DNA of 64,000 nt from Allosphingosinicella indica (GTDB lineage Bacteria > Pseudomonadota > Alphaproteobacteria > Sphingomonadales > Sphingomonadaceae), in the NCBI RefSeq assembly GCF_900177405.1, contig NZ_LT840185.1, forward strand, positions 1,851,501-1,915,500, in the 5' to 3' direction. Made by a program: the position numbers and the translations under genes. Positions 16,926-25,380 of the stretch are shown here, in pieces. Positions within the stretch are counted from its first letter, which is position 1; the number at the start of each line of letters is the position of its first letter. The notes under the pieces were generated by a model, which did no database searches, was not told the origin of the DNA, and saw only the letters and a list, made by a program, of their open reading frames with translations.

Positions 16926-17380
16926 CAGTGCGTCACTCCCGCCAGCACGTTGAACGGACCTTCAAGCCAGCGGCGCTTGGCGCCGCCCTGCGTGATCTGC
17001 ATGTCCCAAAAGAGGGTGAGGTCGGCGCCGATCTCCTTCGCCGGCGGCAGCGCCTCCATCGTCGCTTCGTTGATCCGCATGCCCACCAGCGACAGCGCCG
17101 TCGTGTCGCCGGCGCCCATCCCGTCGGGCACGCCGCTGAGGCGTCCCGCCGCGATATGATCCGCCACCGTCGCGCTGCCCGCGTAGATCAGCCGCAGGCC
17201 CTCCGTGTTCGGGTTTGTCACGGTGGTGAGGTCCACCAGCGCGGCGCCGGGATTGTCCTTCTTCTGGCGGACCTGCGCCTGCAATGTCGCGCCGGTGAAG
17301 GCCACGCCCAGGAATTCGATGATCGTCGTGAACGGCTCCCATCGGTTCGCGTCGATCGTCATCGTCCCGGCACGCATCAT
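16925..17380 (-). CDS. Hypothetical tail protein
   Basis: This 151-aa protein lies between the tail-tip protein and the receptor-binding protein genes. It looks beta-rich (TTIIEFLGVAFTGATLQAQV) and may adapt the fibre to the tip. Its stop overlaps the fibre gene start by one base. No family name is assigned. Confidence 0.55.
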   Translation of the reverse strand: MMRAGTMTIDANRWEPFTTIIEFLGVAFTGATLQAQVRQKKDNPGAALVDLTTVTNPNTEGLRLIYAGSATVADHIAAGRLSGVPDGMGAGDTTALSLVGMRINEATMEALPPAKEIGADLTLFWDMQITQGGAKRRWLEGPFNVLAGVTH

Positions 17381-17402
17381 GGCCGCTGTCCTCTCGCTTG
17401 GG

Positions 17403-19328
17403 TTAGGGGTTCGATCCGCCGCCGTAGCCGCCGCCCGATCCGGTGCCCCCGGTCGGCGGCGATCCGCTGCCCGGCACCACCACGGACTGGCCCAAGAACA
17501 CCCGCCGCGGCGCGGCGGCGCTGTTGAACGCGCTCGGATAGTTCGTCGTCGCGCCGATCACCGGCGCGGCATCGCCCAGCGCGTCGGCATCGGCGTAGAG
17601 ATAATAGGTGCCCGCGCCGCTGACGTTCAGCACCGTCGGCCCCGCCACGCTCACCACCCCGAAGCCGGTATAGTCGATCTGGAAGCCGCTCAGCTCGATC
17701 TGCGCCGGCGGGCCGTTGCGCCCCTCCACCGTCAGGTTGCGCGCCGTGCTGGTGCGCAGCGCCGCCTGCAGCGCGATCAGCGCAGCCTGTTCCGCCGCCG
17801 CGTCGAGCTGCTCGGCGCTCAGCAGGCTCGGCGTCGGCGGCGCGATTCCGGTCTGGCCCAGTGCGAAGGCATGTTTCGCCGCCGTCTCGCTTTCCAGCGT
17901 CAGCTCGATCATCCCCGCCACCGGGTCGATCCGCCGCCCGACGATCACGCAAGGCTGCCCGTCCAGCCCTTCGTCGGGCAGGTCCACCGTCAGCGCGTCG
18001 CCGATCCGATATTCGATCAGCCGCAGCTTGCAGGGCAGGATGATCGGCCCGATCTCGCGGCCGTTCACCAGCTCATAGGCGGCAAGCCGTGCGGCCTGGT
18101 CCTTGTCCTGCACTAGATCGAACGGCCGCTCGATCACCTTCTCCTCGCCGTCCTCGGCGATATAGGCGCTCGATTTCACCGCCGCGGCCTGCACCATGTC
18201 CCAGCGGTGCGCCTCGCTGCGATAGCGCGGCACCACCGCATTCACGCGGTCGCGCCAGCCCTTCATCGCTTGCACCTGCACCTCGCCGTCGGCCAGGTCG
18301 TCGCGCGTGATCGTGTCGAGCGCGATGCGCGGCTCGTTGAACTTCACGCTGAGCTTGCCCCCGGCGAACACCGGCTCGCCGCCGCCCGCCGCGCAGATCC
18401 GCTTCAGATTGTCCCACTTGCTTCCGGGCTCGAAGATCGTGCCCCCGATCTTCCACCCGTTCATGTCGCACAGGTTCATGAACCGCACCCAGGCGGGCCA
18501 GTCGATCGCTTCGGGCGCGAAGCCGCAGCCGAATACCATCTTGCCGGCCGGTCCCTGGTGGCGGCCCATCGCATAGGTCACGCCGTGGCAGCCGGGGTTT
18601 TCCCCCGCCGCCATCGCCAGCGGCGGCCCGTCCCACACATAGGTCGCTTCCTGCCGCGGCCGGCACGCGCCGCTGCCGCCGGGATAGGTGCCGTCCTGCC
18701 GCGGATCGTAGACCAGCACGCCGTTCACGATCGCGCCAAGCTGCGGCAGCCCGCTCGCGAAGCGCTTGCCCTTCTTGTCGAAGGTCGCGGTCACCAGCCC
18801 TGCGGCATAGCCGCTCAGCTTCTGGCCCGCGCCCCACGCCGGTATCGCGCCGAACGGTCCCGCCAGCGCCGCCGCCTCGGGCGTCGCGCCGAGCTGGGTC
18901 GAGAGGCGCAGGAAATCCCGATAATAGCCCGTCGCATTCCCCGCCGGCTTGCCAGCCGTACCGCCGTCGAAGGCCACCGTCGCAAAGTCGGACTGGAACG
19001 CCTCTATCCCCTTGATCGGCCCGGCGCCGCTCCACACGAACACCATCGATCGATACGGGTTGTCGGTCCCGCCATAGCCGACGTCATAGATCAGCGAGGC
19101 CGATGCATAGGTCCGCCCCATCGCATAGGGCATCGGCAGGTTCGCGCCGATCAAAATGGTCGACGTCGATCCGCGCATCGGCGGCTTCTTCTGCGCGATC
19201 TGCGCGGCGGTCGAAGATAGCGCAGCGACGGCCGTGGCCGCACCTGCCAAACCCGGATTGCCGGTGGCATACCCGACGATGGCCACGACGCCGGCGATTG
19301 CACCGACGACCCGAGATATCTTACTCAT
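17403..19328 (-). CDS. Tail tip/host-specificity protein (phage J / GTA gp15-like)
   Basis: A 641-aa central tail hub protein. The N-terminus has a hydrophobic Gly/Ala-rich helix (VVGAIAGVVAIVGYATG). The middle contains tail-tip hallmarks: an IPMPYG-like segment (ANLPMPYAMGRTYASASLIY), WVRFMNLCDMNGW and FEPGSKWDNLKRICAAGGGE. The C-terminus is Gly/Ser-rich. Start 19328 is preferred because CAGGA precedes it. It would close the tail and trigger DNA release. It follows the NlpC/P60-type peptidase, as in gene transfer agents. Confidence 0.85.
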   Translation of the reverse strand: MSKISRVVGAIAGVVAIVGYATGNPGLAGAATAVAALSSTAAQIAQKKPPMRGSTSTILIGANLPMPYAMGRTYASASLIYDVGYGGTDNPYRSMVFVWSGAGPIKGIEAFQSDFATVAFDGGTAGKPAGNATGYYRDFLRLSTQLGATPEAAALAGPFGAIPAWGAGQKLSGYAAGLVTATFDKKGKRFASGLPQLGAIVNGVLVYDPRQDGTYPGGSGACRPRQEATYVWDGPPLAMAAGENPGCHGVTYAMGRHQGPAGKMVFGCGFAPEAIDWPAWVRFMNLCDMNGWKIGGTIFEPGSKWDNLKRICAAGGGEPVFAGGKLSVKFNEPRIALDTITRDDLADGEVQVQAMKGWRDRVNAVVPRYRSEAHRWDMVQAAAVKSSAYIAEDGEEKVIERPFDLVQDKDQAARLAAYELVNGREIGPIILPCKLRLIEYRIGDALTVDLPDEGLDGQPCVIVGRRIDPVAGMIELTLESETAAKHAFALGQTGIAPPTPSLLSAEQLDAAAEQAALIALQAALRTSTARNLTVEGRNGPPAQIELSGFQIDYTGFGVVSVAGPTVLNVSGAGTYYLYADADALGDAAPVIGATTNYPSAFNSAAAPRRVFLGQSVVVPGSGSPPTGGTGSGGGYGGGSNP

Positions 19329-19352
19329 GCCAAAATCCTGATGGAGAGGGCG

Positions 19353-19670
19353 ATGCGTTACTTGGCGATGACGGTTCTGTTGGCCGGCTGTTCGACGGCG
19401 CAATTGAGCGAGAACCAGGCGACCGCGACGTATCCCAGCGCAAAATCTCGCGCCGAAATCGGAGAATGTCTGCTCAATCGAATGAGTGGATCGATGAGCA
19501 GGGTACGGATCGAGCGGGCCGAAAGGTCTGATAGCGTCGTTGTCGATGGTCCTTTGGGCAATCCAGTTATGGTCTTCCTCATCAAAGACGCCGAGACGGG
19601 CTCGATCACCGAACTACGCCGCATGTCCTCTCTGACGTCGGGCAAAGGCAACGCAGAGACGTGCTTCTAG
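19353..19670 (+). CDS. Small lipoprotein on the opposite strand (moron)
   Basis: This 105-aa protein has a lipoprotein signal (MRYLAMTVLLAGC, lipobox LLAGC). The mature part includes a pair of Cys (CLLNRM and the C-terminal CF). The ATG at 19353 has GGAGAGGG upstream. It is transcribed against the tail operon, inserted between two tail-tip genes, and its stop overlaps the peptidase stop by 4 bp. Such isolated lipoproteins in prophages often give superinfection exclusion or surface conversion. That function is inference. Confidence 0.65.
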   Translation: MRYLAMTVLLAGCSTAQLSENQATATYPSAKSRAEIGECLLNRMSGSMSRVRIERAERSDSVVVDGPLGNPVMVFLIKDAETGSITELRRMSSLTSGKGNAETCF

Positions 19671-20077
19671 GCGCGCCAAACCGCGCTTAAGCTGTCCACT
19701 CGTACGATGACCGGGCATGCCGCATCCTCATGCCAGCCCATCACCTTGTCGTTGATGCAGACAGCGACGGCGCCGAAAGCATCATCACCCTCCATAAGCG
19801 CGATATCTCCCGGCCACATCTGCGCTGCCTCGATGCGCGGCAGCAGGCTGTCGAACAGCGCTTCCAGATCCGCATACCCTGCCGCCGCCAGCGCGCGCCG
19901 CGCCGTCAGCGCGCTGCGATAGCGCGGCAGCGTCGGCACCTTGTGTCCCATCGCCTTCAGATGCGCCCGCGCCATCACCACGCAATCGGCCCGGCCCCAG
20001 GCGAACGGCTTGCCCGCGAACCGCGCCTGCGTCGCCGCCAGCGCCGCCGCGCGCCTAGAAGCGGTCGGCGATGCCAT
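19667..20077 (-). CDS. NlpC/P60-like tail-tip peptidase (DUF6950 type)
   Basis: In this 136-aa protein, FAWGRADCVVMARAHL carries the likely catalytic Cys and GWHEDA a late His. It sits where GTAs and lambda-like phages encode the tail peptidase (gp14/K), between the gp13-like and tip proteins. It probably opens peptidoglycan locally during DNA entry. The ATG at 20077 is selected; upstream sequence belongs to the previous gene. Confidence 0.7.
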   Translation of the reverse strand: MASPTASRRAAALAATQARFAGKPFAWGRADCVVMARAHLKAMGHKVPTLPRYRSALTARRALAAAGYADLEALFDSLLPRIEAAQMWPGDIALMEGDDAFGAVAVCINDKVMGWHEDAACPVIVRVDSLSAVWRA

Positions 20078-20678
20078 TGCCAAATCCTCCGCCACCGCGC
20101 GATCCGCTGCCGCCCGCCACTGTCCCCCGCGGGGGCGAGGGCGCACCCCACGCCACCGTGAAGCTCGATCCGGCATGGTCGAACCCGCCTTCGCCCGCCC
20201 ACACGCTCTTGTGATGCGTCGCCGAAAGTACGTTGCCCTGGTTGATCAGGAACAGTCGCTCCGCCACCGCCATCAGCCCGATTTCCAGCCGCCGGTATCC
20301 GCGTCCGCCCTTCAGCGCCGTCGTGTCGATCATCAGGTCCGCCGTCATTTCGGCGCTTGCTTCGTCCGCGATGCCCGTCGCTTCGTCGATCCGCACCAGC
20401 CAGCTTCTTACGCCCACGCCCTGCCGCTCCGGGCGGCTCAGGTCCGCCGCCGCCGTCGCGCTCGGCGGTGCGATGACGATCGATCCGCCCGGCGCTTCGT
20501 CGCCCGCACGTTCCTCCGCGGCATCCGCGCCCGCCACCGCGCCATATTCGGCATCGGCCGAGACGTACTTTTCGCCGCCGAACCACACGAACCCGCCGTC
20601 GCACAGCGTCAACGCACGGCCCGGCAGGTCGAAGCGGATGAGCTGCGCCAGCATCAGCTTCGGCGCGTCGAAGCTCAC
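20055..20678 (-). CDS. Tail protein (gp13-like position, unknown family)
   Basis: The 207-aa product begins MSFDAPKLMLAQLIRFDLPG and ends in a Gly/Ser-rich tail. It overlaps the upstream gene by 4 bp and the downstream peptidase by 23 bp. Its position between tape measure and tip matches the distal-tail/hub genes of GTA-like modules. A virion role is inferred from context. Confidence 0.6.
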   Translation of the reverse strand: MSFDAPKLMLAQLIRFDLPGRALTLCDGGFVWFGGEKYVSADAEYGAVAGADAAEERAGDEAPGGSIVIAPPSATAAADLSRPERQGVGVRSWLVRIDEATGIADEASAEMTADLMIDTTALKGGRGYRRLEIGLMAVAERLFLINQGNVLSATHHKSVWAGEGGFDHAGSSFTVAWGAPSPPRGTVAGGSGSRGGGGFGNGIADRF

Positions 20679-21268
20679 GCCAGTTCCTCGATCTCGAAGC
20701 TCAGCCCGATGTTATTGCCCAGCTGCATCTGCCAGCGCCATTCTTCGCCCAGCACGCGGCCCTCGATCATCGGCTTGCCGAACTCCATCGCCTCGCCGTC
20801 CGCCGGTTCCTCGCGCAGCATCGGGCTGATCGGCACCTCCGCCTTGCCCGCGCCGTCGGCGATCGTCTCGGCGTCCACCTTGTAGAGCAACAGGCCCGCC
20901 GCCGAGGCGTGGTGAAAGAACTGCCCCTCGCGCATCACATAGTGCGGCGTGAAGCCGCGCACCGCCAGCACGCGCCCCGCCTGTCCGTCGCCGTCCGCCA
21001 CCGGCGCACCCGGCGCGCCGGGGTCGAAGCCCAGCAGCGGGAATTCCATCCTGACGCCCTCGGTCATCCCCGTGATCAGGCGGCTCACCCAGATGCGGCC
21101 CAGCGCGGCAGACGGCATCGGCGGCATCTGCACCGCCAGCTTGAAGCGGTTGCCCGGCCGGTCGATCCGCTGCACCCGCGCGCCCAGCGGCGATCCCTGC
21201 CACCCGCCGAAATCGACATAGCCGGGCTGCGCATCCGCCGGCCCCGGCCAGTCCGGCAGTGCGATCAT
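20675..21268 (-). CDS. Distal tail-type protein
   Basis: This 197-aa protein lies directly after the tape measure gene (4-bp overlap). It has segments such as LPDWPGPADAQPGYVDFGG and RGFTPHYVMREGQFF. The position corresponds to the distal tail protein of siphophages or gp12 of gene transfer agents. The family assignment is by context. Confidence 0.6.
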   Translation of the reverse strand: MIALPDWPGPADAQPGYVDFGGWQGSPLGARVQRIDRPGNRFKLAVQMPPMPSAALGRIWVSRLITGMTEGVRMEFPLLGFDPGAPGAPVADGDGQAGRVLAVRGFTPHYVMREGQFFHHASAAGLLLYKVDAETIADGAGKAEVPISPMLREEPADGEAMEFGKPMIEGRVLGEEWRWQMQLGNNIGLSFEIEELA

Positions 21269-23376
21269 CCTGCTCCTCCGGGGATCATCTGCCGGTTGCG
21301 GCGATAGAAATTGGCCTGGGTCACCGCGCTCCCCGCCACCGCATGCCCGGCGCTGATCGGCTCGGCCACCTTCGCGGCGCGGCTATCCACCACCGCGTCG
21401 AAATAGGGCGAGGGGACGATCTGCACCCGCGTCGGCGCGGCGTCGCGCCCCGGCGATACAAAGCCGCGCGATCCCGCTGTCAGGAACTCCGGCCCATTCT
21501 CGCCCACCACATAGGTCTTGCCCGGCACCACCGGCCCGCCGTTCGCGCGGAAGCCGCCGAAGTCGAAGCCGCGGTTGAACACCGGCGCTGCCCCGCCACG
21601 CCCGCCGCCGAAGGCCGATGCCACCTGGCCGATCACGTCCAGCAGGCCCATCAGCCCGCCCAGGATATCGCCCTTCTTGAAGCTGGAGACCATGCCGCGC
21701 AGCGATCCCAGCACGTCGCGCGCCATGTTGGCGAAGCTCTCCACCACCTGCGCGGTGCTGTTCGCCACCGGGTCTTCCAGGTCGCGCTTCAGCAGCACGC
21801 CCACGTCCTCGTCCAGCACCACCACCGGCGGCGTGTCTAGGATCTGCGGCCTCTCGCGCTCGCCGATCGCCGCATCGGCATATTCGGCCTTCAGCGCCTT
21901 TATCGCCGCTTCCAGCTGCGCGACTTCCCAGCCGGCCGCCTTCGCATAATCCTGCAGCAGCTTCAGCTCTTCCAGGAACTGGTTGTGCCGCGCCGCCTGC
22001 GGGAACAGCCGCTCGAGCAATCCGCTCACCTGCTGCTGCATCGCGCGGAACGCTTCCGTCGCCTTGCTCGTCGCCTCGCGTGCCGGCGCCACCAGCTCGC
22101 CTTCCAGCCGCCGCATATGCTGGCCGATCTCGCTCACCATGTCGGGCACGTAACTGTTGCCGACGACGGCGACGTACATATCGCGGAACCAGCCGGTCAC
22201 CGCGTCTATCTTGCCCTTCACCCAGCCCCAGACGGCATTGAGCTTGTCGATCAGCCACGTCTTCACCGCGGCATAGAGCCGCCGCAGGATCGGCTCGATC
22301 GTGTCCCAATTCTTGATCGCCAAATAAACGCCGCCCGCCGCCAGCGCGATCGCGCCGAGCGGCACCAGGAACGGCGCCAGTGCGGGCAATGCCGCCAGCG
22401 CCGCGACGCGCATCGCGGCGATCGCCGTCGTGATGATCGTCCATGCCGGGCCGATCTTCATCAGCAGCGGCAGCATCGTGCCGAGCGCCGAGACGATCCC
22501 TGCGACGCCCAATAGAGTCGGGCCGAGCACCGCTCCGGCGCCGGCCACGATCATGATCCACTTCTGCGTCTCGGGGCTGAGCTTGCCAAACCAGCCGAGC
22601 AGGTCGCGCACCGCATTCGCCAGCGGCGGGATCAGCGGCAACAGCTTCTCGCCGATCGCATCGCCGGCCTGGTCCATTGCCACCTGCGCCTGCCGCCACG
22701 GCTGCGTGTCCGCCGCGGCCGCCGCCGCGCCCCCATATTGCTTTTCCACCTCGGCCAGTATCAGCGCCTGCGCCTTGGCCGTCTCCCCGGCCTTGGCCAT
22801 GTCGACGATCTGCTTCTTCTGCGCTTCGCTGAAGCTCACGCCCACGCGCGTCAGCGCGGTGATGCCCTTCACCGGGTCGTTCAGCGCCTTGCCCAGCATG
22901 ATCGCAGCCGCCTGCGGTTCCCCGCCCAGACGTGCCGCCATGTCGATCGCCGCCTGTTGCGCGCGGTCGAACTGCTGGCCCGCGACATTGCCGAAGGTCA
23001 GCAGTTGCGCGGTCACCTGTTTCAGGATGACGTCGCCGTCGAACAGCGATTTCATCTCCATTGCGTCCGATGCCGCCAGCAGCTCCTCGCGCGTCTTGCC
23101 CGCGCGGTTCCCCATACTCGCCAACGCCGCGTCCACCTGCGCCATCGCCTGCGCCTGATCCTGCGCACCTTTCATTGAGGCCGCCACGATCGCCGTCACC
23201 GGTGCCGTTATGCCGACGCTCAGCGCACCGCCGATGTTTGCGATCTTTCGTGCGCTCTGCTCGAATTTCTTCTGCACGAGCTTCAGCTTTTTCTCGGCGT
23301 CGTCGATGCCCGAGAGGAACGACACGCTATCGAACCCTAGGACGTAGCGCAGAAATCCCAGCGTGACGCCAGCCAT
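21265..23376 (-). CDS. Tail tape measure protein
   Basis: This 703-aa protein has an N-terminal coiled coil (DDAEKKLKLVQKKFEQSARK) and a TMP core rich in Ala/Gly helices. Hydrophobic segments follow (WIMIVAGAGAVLGPTLLGVA, then LAALPALAPFLVPLGAIALA), and the typical C-terminal GGPVVPGKTYVVGENGPE motif is present. It sets tail length and is expelled during infection. At about 1.5 angstrom per residue the tail would be roughly 105 nm, an estimate from the usual TMP rule. It follows the tail chaperone and SNase genes. Confidence 0.93.
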   Translation of the reverse strand: MAGVTLGFLRYVLGFDSVSFLSGIDDAEKKLKLVQKKFEQSARKIANIGGALSVGITAPVTAIVAASMKGAQDQAQAMAQVDAALASMGNRAGKTREELLAASDAMEMKSLFDGDVILKQVTAQLLTFGNVAGQQFDRAQQAAIDMAARLGGEPQAAAIMLGKALNDPVKGITALTRVGVSFSEAQKKQIVDMAKAGETAKAQALILAEVEKQYGGAAAAAADTQPWRQAQVAMDQAGDAIGEKLLPLIPPLANAVRDLLGWFGKLSPETQKWIMIVAGAGAVLGPTLLGVAGIVSALGTMLPLLMKIGPAWTIITTAIAAMRVAALAALPALAPFLVPLGAIALAAGGVYLAIKNWDTIEPILRRLYAAVKTWLIDKLNAVWGWVKGKIDAVTGWFRDMYVAVVGNSYVPDMVSEIGQHMRRLEGELVAPAREATSKATEAFRAMQQQVSGLLERLFPQAARHNQFLEELKLLQDYAKAAGWEVAQLEAAIKALKAEYADAAIGERERPQILDTPPVVVLDEDVGVLLKRDLEDPVANSTAQVVESFANMARDVLGSLRGMVSSFKKGDILGGLMGLLDVIGQVASAFGGGRGGAAPVFNRGFDFGGFRANGGPVVPGKTYVVGENGPEFLTAGSRGFVSPGRDAAPTRVQIVPSPYFDAVVDSRAAKVAEPISAGHAVAGSAVTQANFYRRNRQMIPGGAG

Positions 23377-23428
23377 GCTTGTGTCTCCGACTGTTGAGAA
23401 TTATCCCCTTCGCTGAGGGGGAAAATTG

Positions 23429-23782
23429 ATGGGTATCACCGCACTAAATTTCGTCGATATCGCGGATGTCGAACGTGATGCCGCGCAACATCTGATGCCC
23501 AGCGAGAAGGTCGCATTCGCTCTCAAGGCTGTGCGTGATCTCAACCTATTCACCGACAGGCGGTTGGTGATGATCGATCAGAAAGGTGTCACTGGCCGCA
23601 CGACGGAAGTTACGACGGTGCCTTACAGCCGGATTACGCGTTTTTCTGTTGAAACCATTGCGCTCGTGCCAGAAGTGAAAATCTGGACGGCGAGCGCTTC
23701 GGAAGCAATCAAGATGGTGGTTAGCGCAGATGGCAGGCTGCGGGATCTTAACCTGTTCCTAGCGGACAAAACCTGCGGCTAG
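23429..23782 (+). CDS. Bacterial PH-domain protein (YvbH/PF08000-like), moron
   Basis: The 117-aa protein matches the bacterial PH domain: FTDRRLVMIDQKGVTGRTTE, then VPYSRITRFSVET and a closing helix RLRDLNLFLA. Start ATG 23429 has GAGGGGG upstream. It is on the strand opposite the tail genes, between tape measure and SNase, and has lower GC. Such PH proteins are widespread, but their role is unclear; membrane or stress association is typical. It is probably expressed in the lysogen. Confidence 0.75.
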   Translation: MGITALNFVDIADVERDAAQHLMPSEKVAFALKAVRDLNLFTDRRLVMIDQKGVTGRTTEVTTVPYSRITRFSVETIALVPEVKIWTASASEAIKMVVSADGRLRDLNLFLADKTCG

Positions 23783-24187
23783 GCATCGGTCGCCTCCGTA
23801 ACGCTTCCAGGCCAACGCTGCCCCGCTATGCACCATCGCGCAGTTCACAAGTACTTTTGCGCTCCAGCACCAAGCCGCCGTGCGACTACCCCTTCCGTTG
23901 CCCACGCTTTCGCATCGCATCGTCGGTCCGCGGACGAGGATGTGTCCCGTCGGCGCTGTGCCTGTCCGTTTGCCAATCAGACTCACCAGCTGATCTCGGG
24001 CTGCGACACCCGATGTGGCAGGGCAGGGATGGTTCGGCTTGCAACTCTCGTCGATCTCGCGCGCCGCGATGCCGGATAGCCGGATCTTCGGCCCCTCCGC
24101 GCACCAGATCGGCCCGTCGCCGTCCCAGACATGCGTGGGCGTGCAGGCAAAGGCGATTCCGGCGGCGATCACGGGTGTTGCGAACAT
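23759..24187 (-). CDS. Secreted thermonuclease (SNase-like)
   Basis: This 142-aa protein has a short signal-like N-terminus (MFATPVIAAGIAFACTPTHV) and the SNase core. HVWDGDGPIWC comes first, KIRLSGIAAREIDES supplies the catalytic Arg and Glu, and GRGSRTAAWC the second Arg. It would be exported and degrade DNA or RNA. It lies in the tail operon, 9 bp after the tail chaperone stop. The end overlaps the PH-domain gene tail-to-tail by 24 bp. Confidence 0.75.
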   Translation of the reverse strand: MFATPVIAAGIAFACTPTHVWDGDGPIWCAEGPKIRLSGIAAREIDESCKPNHPCPATSGVAARDQLVSLIGKRTGTAPTGHILVRGPTMRCESVGNGRGSRTAAWCWSAKVLVNCAMVHSGAALAWKRYGGDRCLAAGFVR

Positions 24188-24196
24188 GGTCCCAGC

Positions 24197-24526
24197 CTAC
24201 CGCTTGATCTCGCGCATTGTCACCATGCCCTTCGCGGCGGCTTGCTCGAACATCGCCAGCACCGCGCCTTCTTGCCCCCGCCGCGTGCCGCGGCCGAGAT
24301 AGGCGCTCAACGGCTTCAGCCGTTGTTGCCGCGCGAACACCTCGCCCTGGTGGGCAGCGATGATTATCCGTTCCCGGTTACCCTTCGCCGCACCCTTAAG
24401 CGCGGCATGATAGGTCCGCGGCGTCTGCCGCCAGAAGAGGTCCGGGCTCAGCCCTTCTTCGCACCACGCAGCGAGGAGCGCGTCCCAATCCCAGCTTTCG
24501 GCGCCCCAGTCTTCTGCGTCTTCGCC
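24197..24526 (-). CDS. Second reading frame of the tail assembly chaperone, reached by frameshift
   Basis: An open -1 frame (109 codons to the TAG at 24197-24199) has no ATG, GTG or TTG near its beginning. It encodes chaperone-like sequence: DWDALLAAWCEEGLSPDLFW, then RQTPRTYHAALKGAAK. It overlaps the 3' end of the 24448-24870 gene. Siphophages make a long tail chaperone by programmed frameshift (lambda G/GT), so this is most likely the T-like extension. The start given is simply where protein-like sequence becomes clear. The exact slip site could not be fixed. Confidence 0.65.
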   Translation of the reverse strand, partial: GEDAEDWGAESWDWDALLAAWCEEGLSPDLFWRQTPRTYHAALKGAAKGNRERIIIAAHQGEVFARQQRLKPLSAYLGRGTRRGQEGAVLAMFEQAAAKGMVTMREIKR

Positions 24527-24870
24527 GTCCGAGGGCGCGCGCTGCCCTTCCGGCCGCCTCCCGCATCCTGCACGGCCGAGGCTTCGGCGACACGCTCCAT
24601 CGCGGCGCCGATTGCCGCGCCGTCGCTGATGAGAAGGTCACCGGCCTCGTCCAGGCTGATCTCGGAATGATGCCGCTGCAGCGCGCCGAAGAACAATGCG
24701 CGCGTGAACCGCATCACCGGCCCGCCCTTGGCGATCGACGCGCCGATCGCCTGCATGTTCGATCCGCATGCTTCTTCTGCCACCGCCAGCGCGTTGAAGT
24801 CGCGCACCAGGTGCAGCACCCGCCCGTCGGCCAGCGTGACCTTTGCCTCGCCTCGAATCGCGTTCATCAT
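24448..24870 (-). CDS. Tail assembly chaperone, short form (G-like)
   Basis: This 140-aa protein has an N-terminal domain (MNAIRGEAKVTLADGRVLHL, then ALFFGALQRHHSEISLDEAG) of the type found between tail tube and tape measure. The C-terminal 30 residues are Lys/Arg/Ala-rich and low complexity, as expected for a frame that is usually read past only part of the time. A -1 open frame continues to 24197. It helps the tape measure fold before tube assembly. Confidence 0.75.
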   Translation of the reverse strand: MMNAIRGEAKVTLADGRVLHLVRDFNALAVAEEACGSNMQAIGASIAKGGPVMRFTRALFFGALQRHHSEISLDEAGDLLISDGAAIGAAMERVAEASAVQDAGGGRKGSARPRTAKTQKTGAPKAGIGTRSSLRGAKKG

Positions 24871-24893
24871 CGTTCCTTGCTCTTCACCCCTCT

Positions 24894-24929
24894 CCCCATG
24901 CGGGAAAGGGGCCGGGGGAGAGGGGAGGG
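24894..24929. repeat. REP-like GC-rich dispersed element
   Basis: CACCCCTCTCCCC and GGGGGAGAGGGGAGGG arms surround GCGGGAAAGGGG. The same type of element recurs at 44207-44252. These palindromic 'CCCTCTCCC...GGGAGAGGG' units are dispersed in many proteobacterial chromosomes. Here one lies between the tail tube and chaperone genes and could form an RNA hairpin. Confidence 0.55.
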
Positions 24930-24930
24930 C

Positions 24931-25362
24931 TTACGCCGCCGCGGCTTCAGTGGTGGCACCGGTCAGCCGAAGCGTGATCGTGCCTTCCATCTTCTCACCG
25001 CCGGCGATTTCGCCGCGGTCGAAGCCGGTGACGATGACGAAGCCTTCGACTTCCCAGTCCGTCGTCGAGCGCGGAAGCACGGCCTTGAAGGCGCGCGTGT
25101 CGCCGGCCGTCTGTGCCGCGCGGATCAGCGCATCGGTCGCCGAGCCAGGGACGTAGTTGATCACCACCTCCAGCTCGCCGTCCTCGATCATGCCGGGGAT
25201 ATATTCGCGGCGGCGGCCCGGCGACTTCAGATGCGTCGCTTCCACCGTCTCGGTCTGTGCATTGGGTAGGGTGAAGCTCACCACCTCCACCAGCTCGACC
25301 AGTTCGTCATCCTCGTCGCCGAGCCAGAACTCGCCGCCATAGCCAGTGCGCGCTTCGGTCAT
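24931..25362 (-). CDS. Major tail tube protein
   Basis: This 143-aa protein has a typical siphophage/GTA tail-tube pattern: MTEARTGYGGEFWLGD, VEATHLKSPGRRREYIPGM, then strands ending KMEGTITLRLTGA. It polymerises as hexameric rings around the tape measure. Its position after the DUF3168 terminator protein and before the chaperone is canonical. Confidence 0.87.
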   Translation of the reverse strand: MTEARTGYGGEFWLGDEDDELVELVEVVSFTLPNAQTETVEATHLKSPGRRREYIPGMIEDGELEVVINYVPGSATDALIRAAQTAGDTRAFKAVLPRSTTDWEVEGFVIVTGFDRGEIAGGEKMEGTITLRLTGATTEAAAA

Positions 25363-25380
25363 CTTTCTGCTCCCTTCGTC

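Noticed and set aside
14625-17159. Plus-strand open frame of more than 800 codons
   Set aside because: It is the antisense of the receptor-binding protein gene. Its translation is Arg/His/Asp-rich and has no domain; it comes from GC-rich codon bias.
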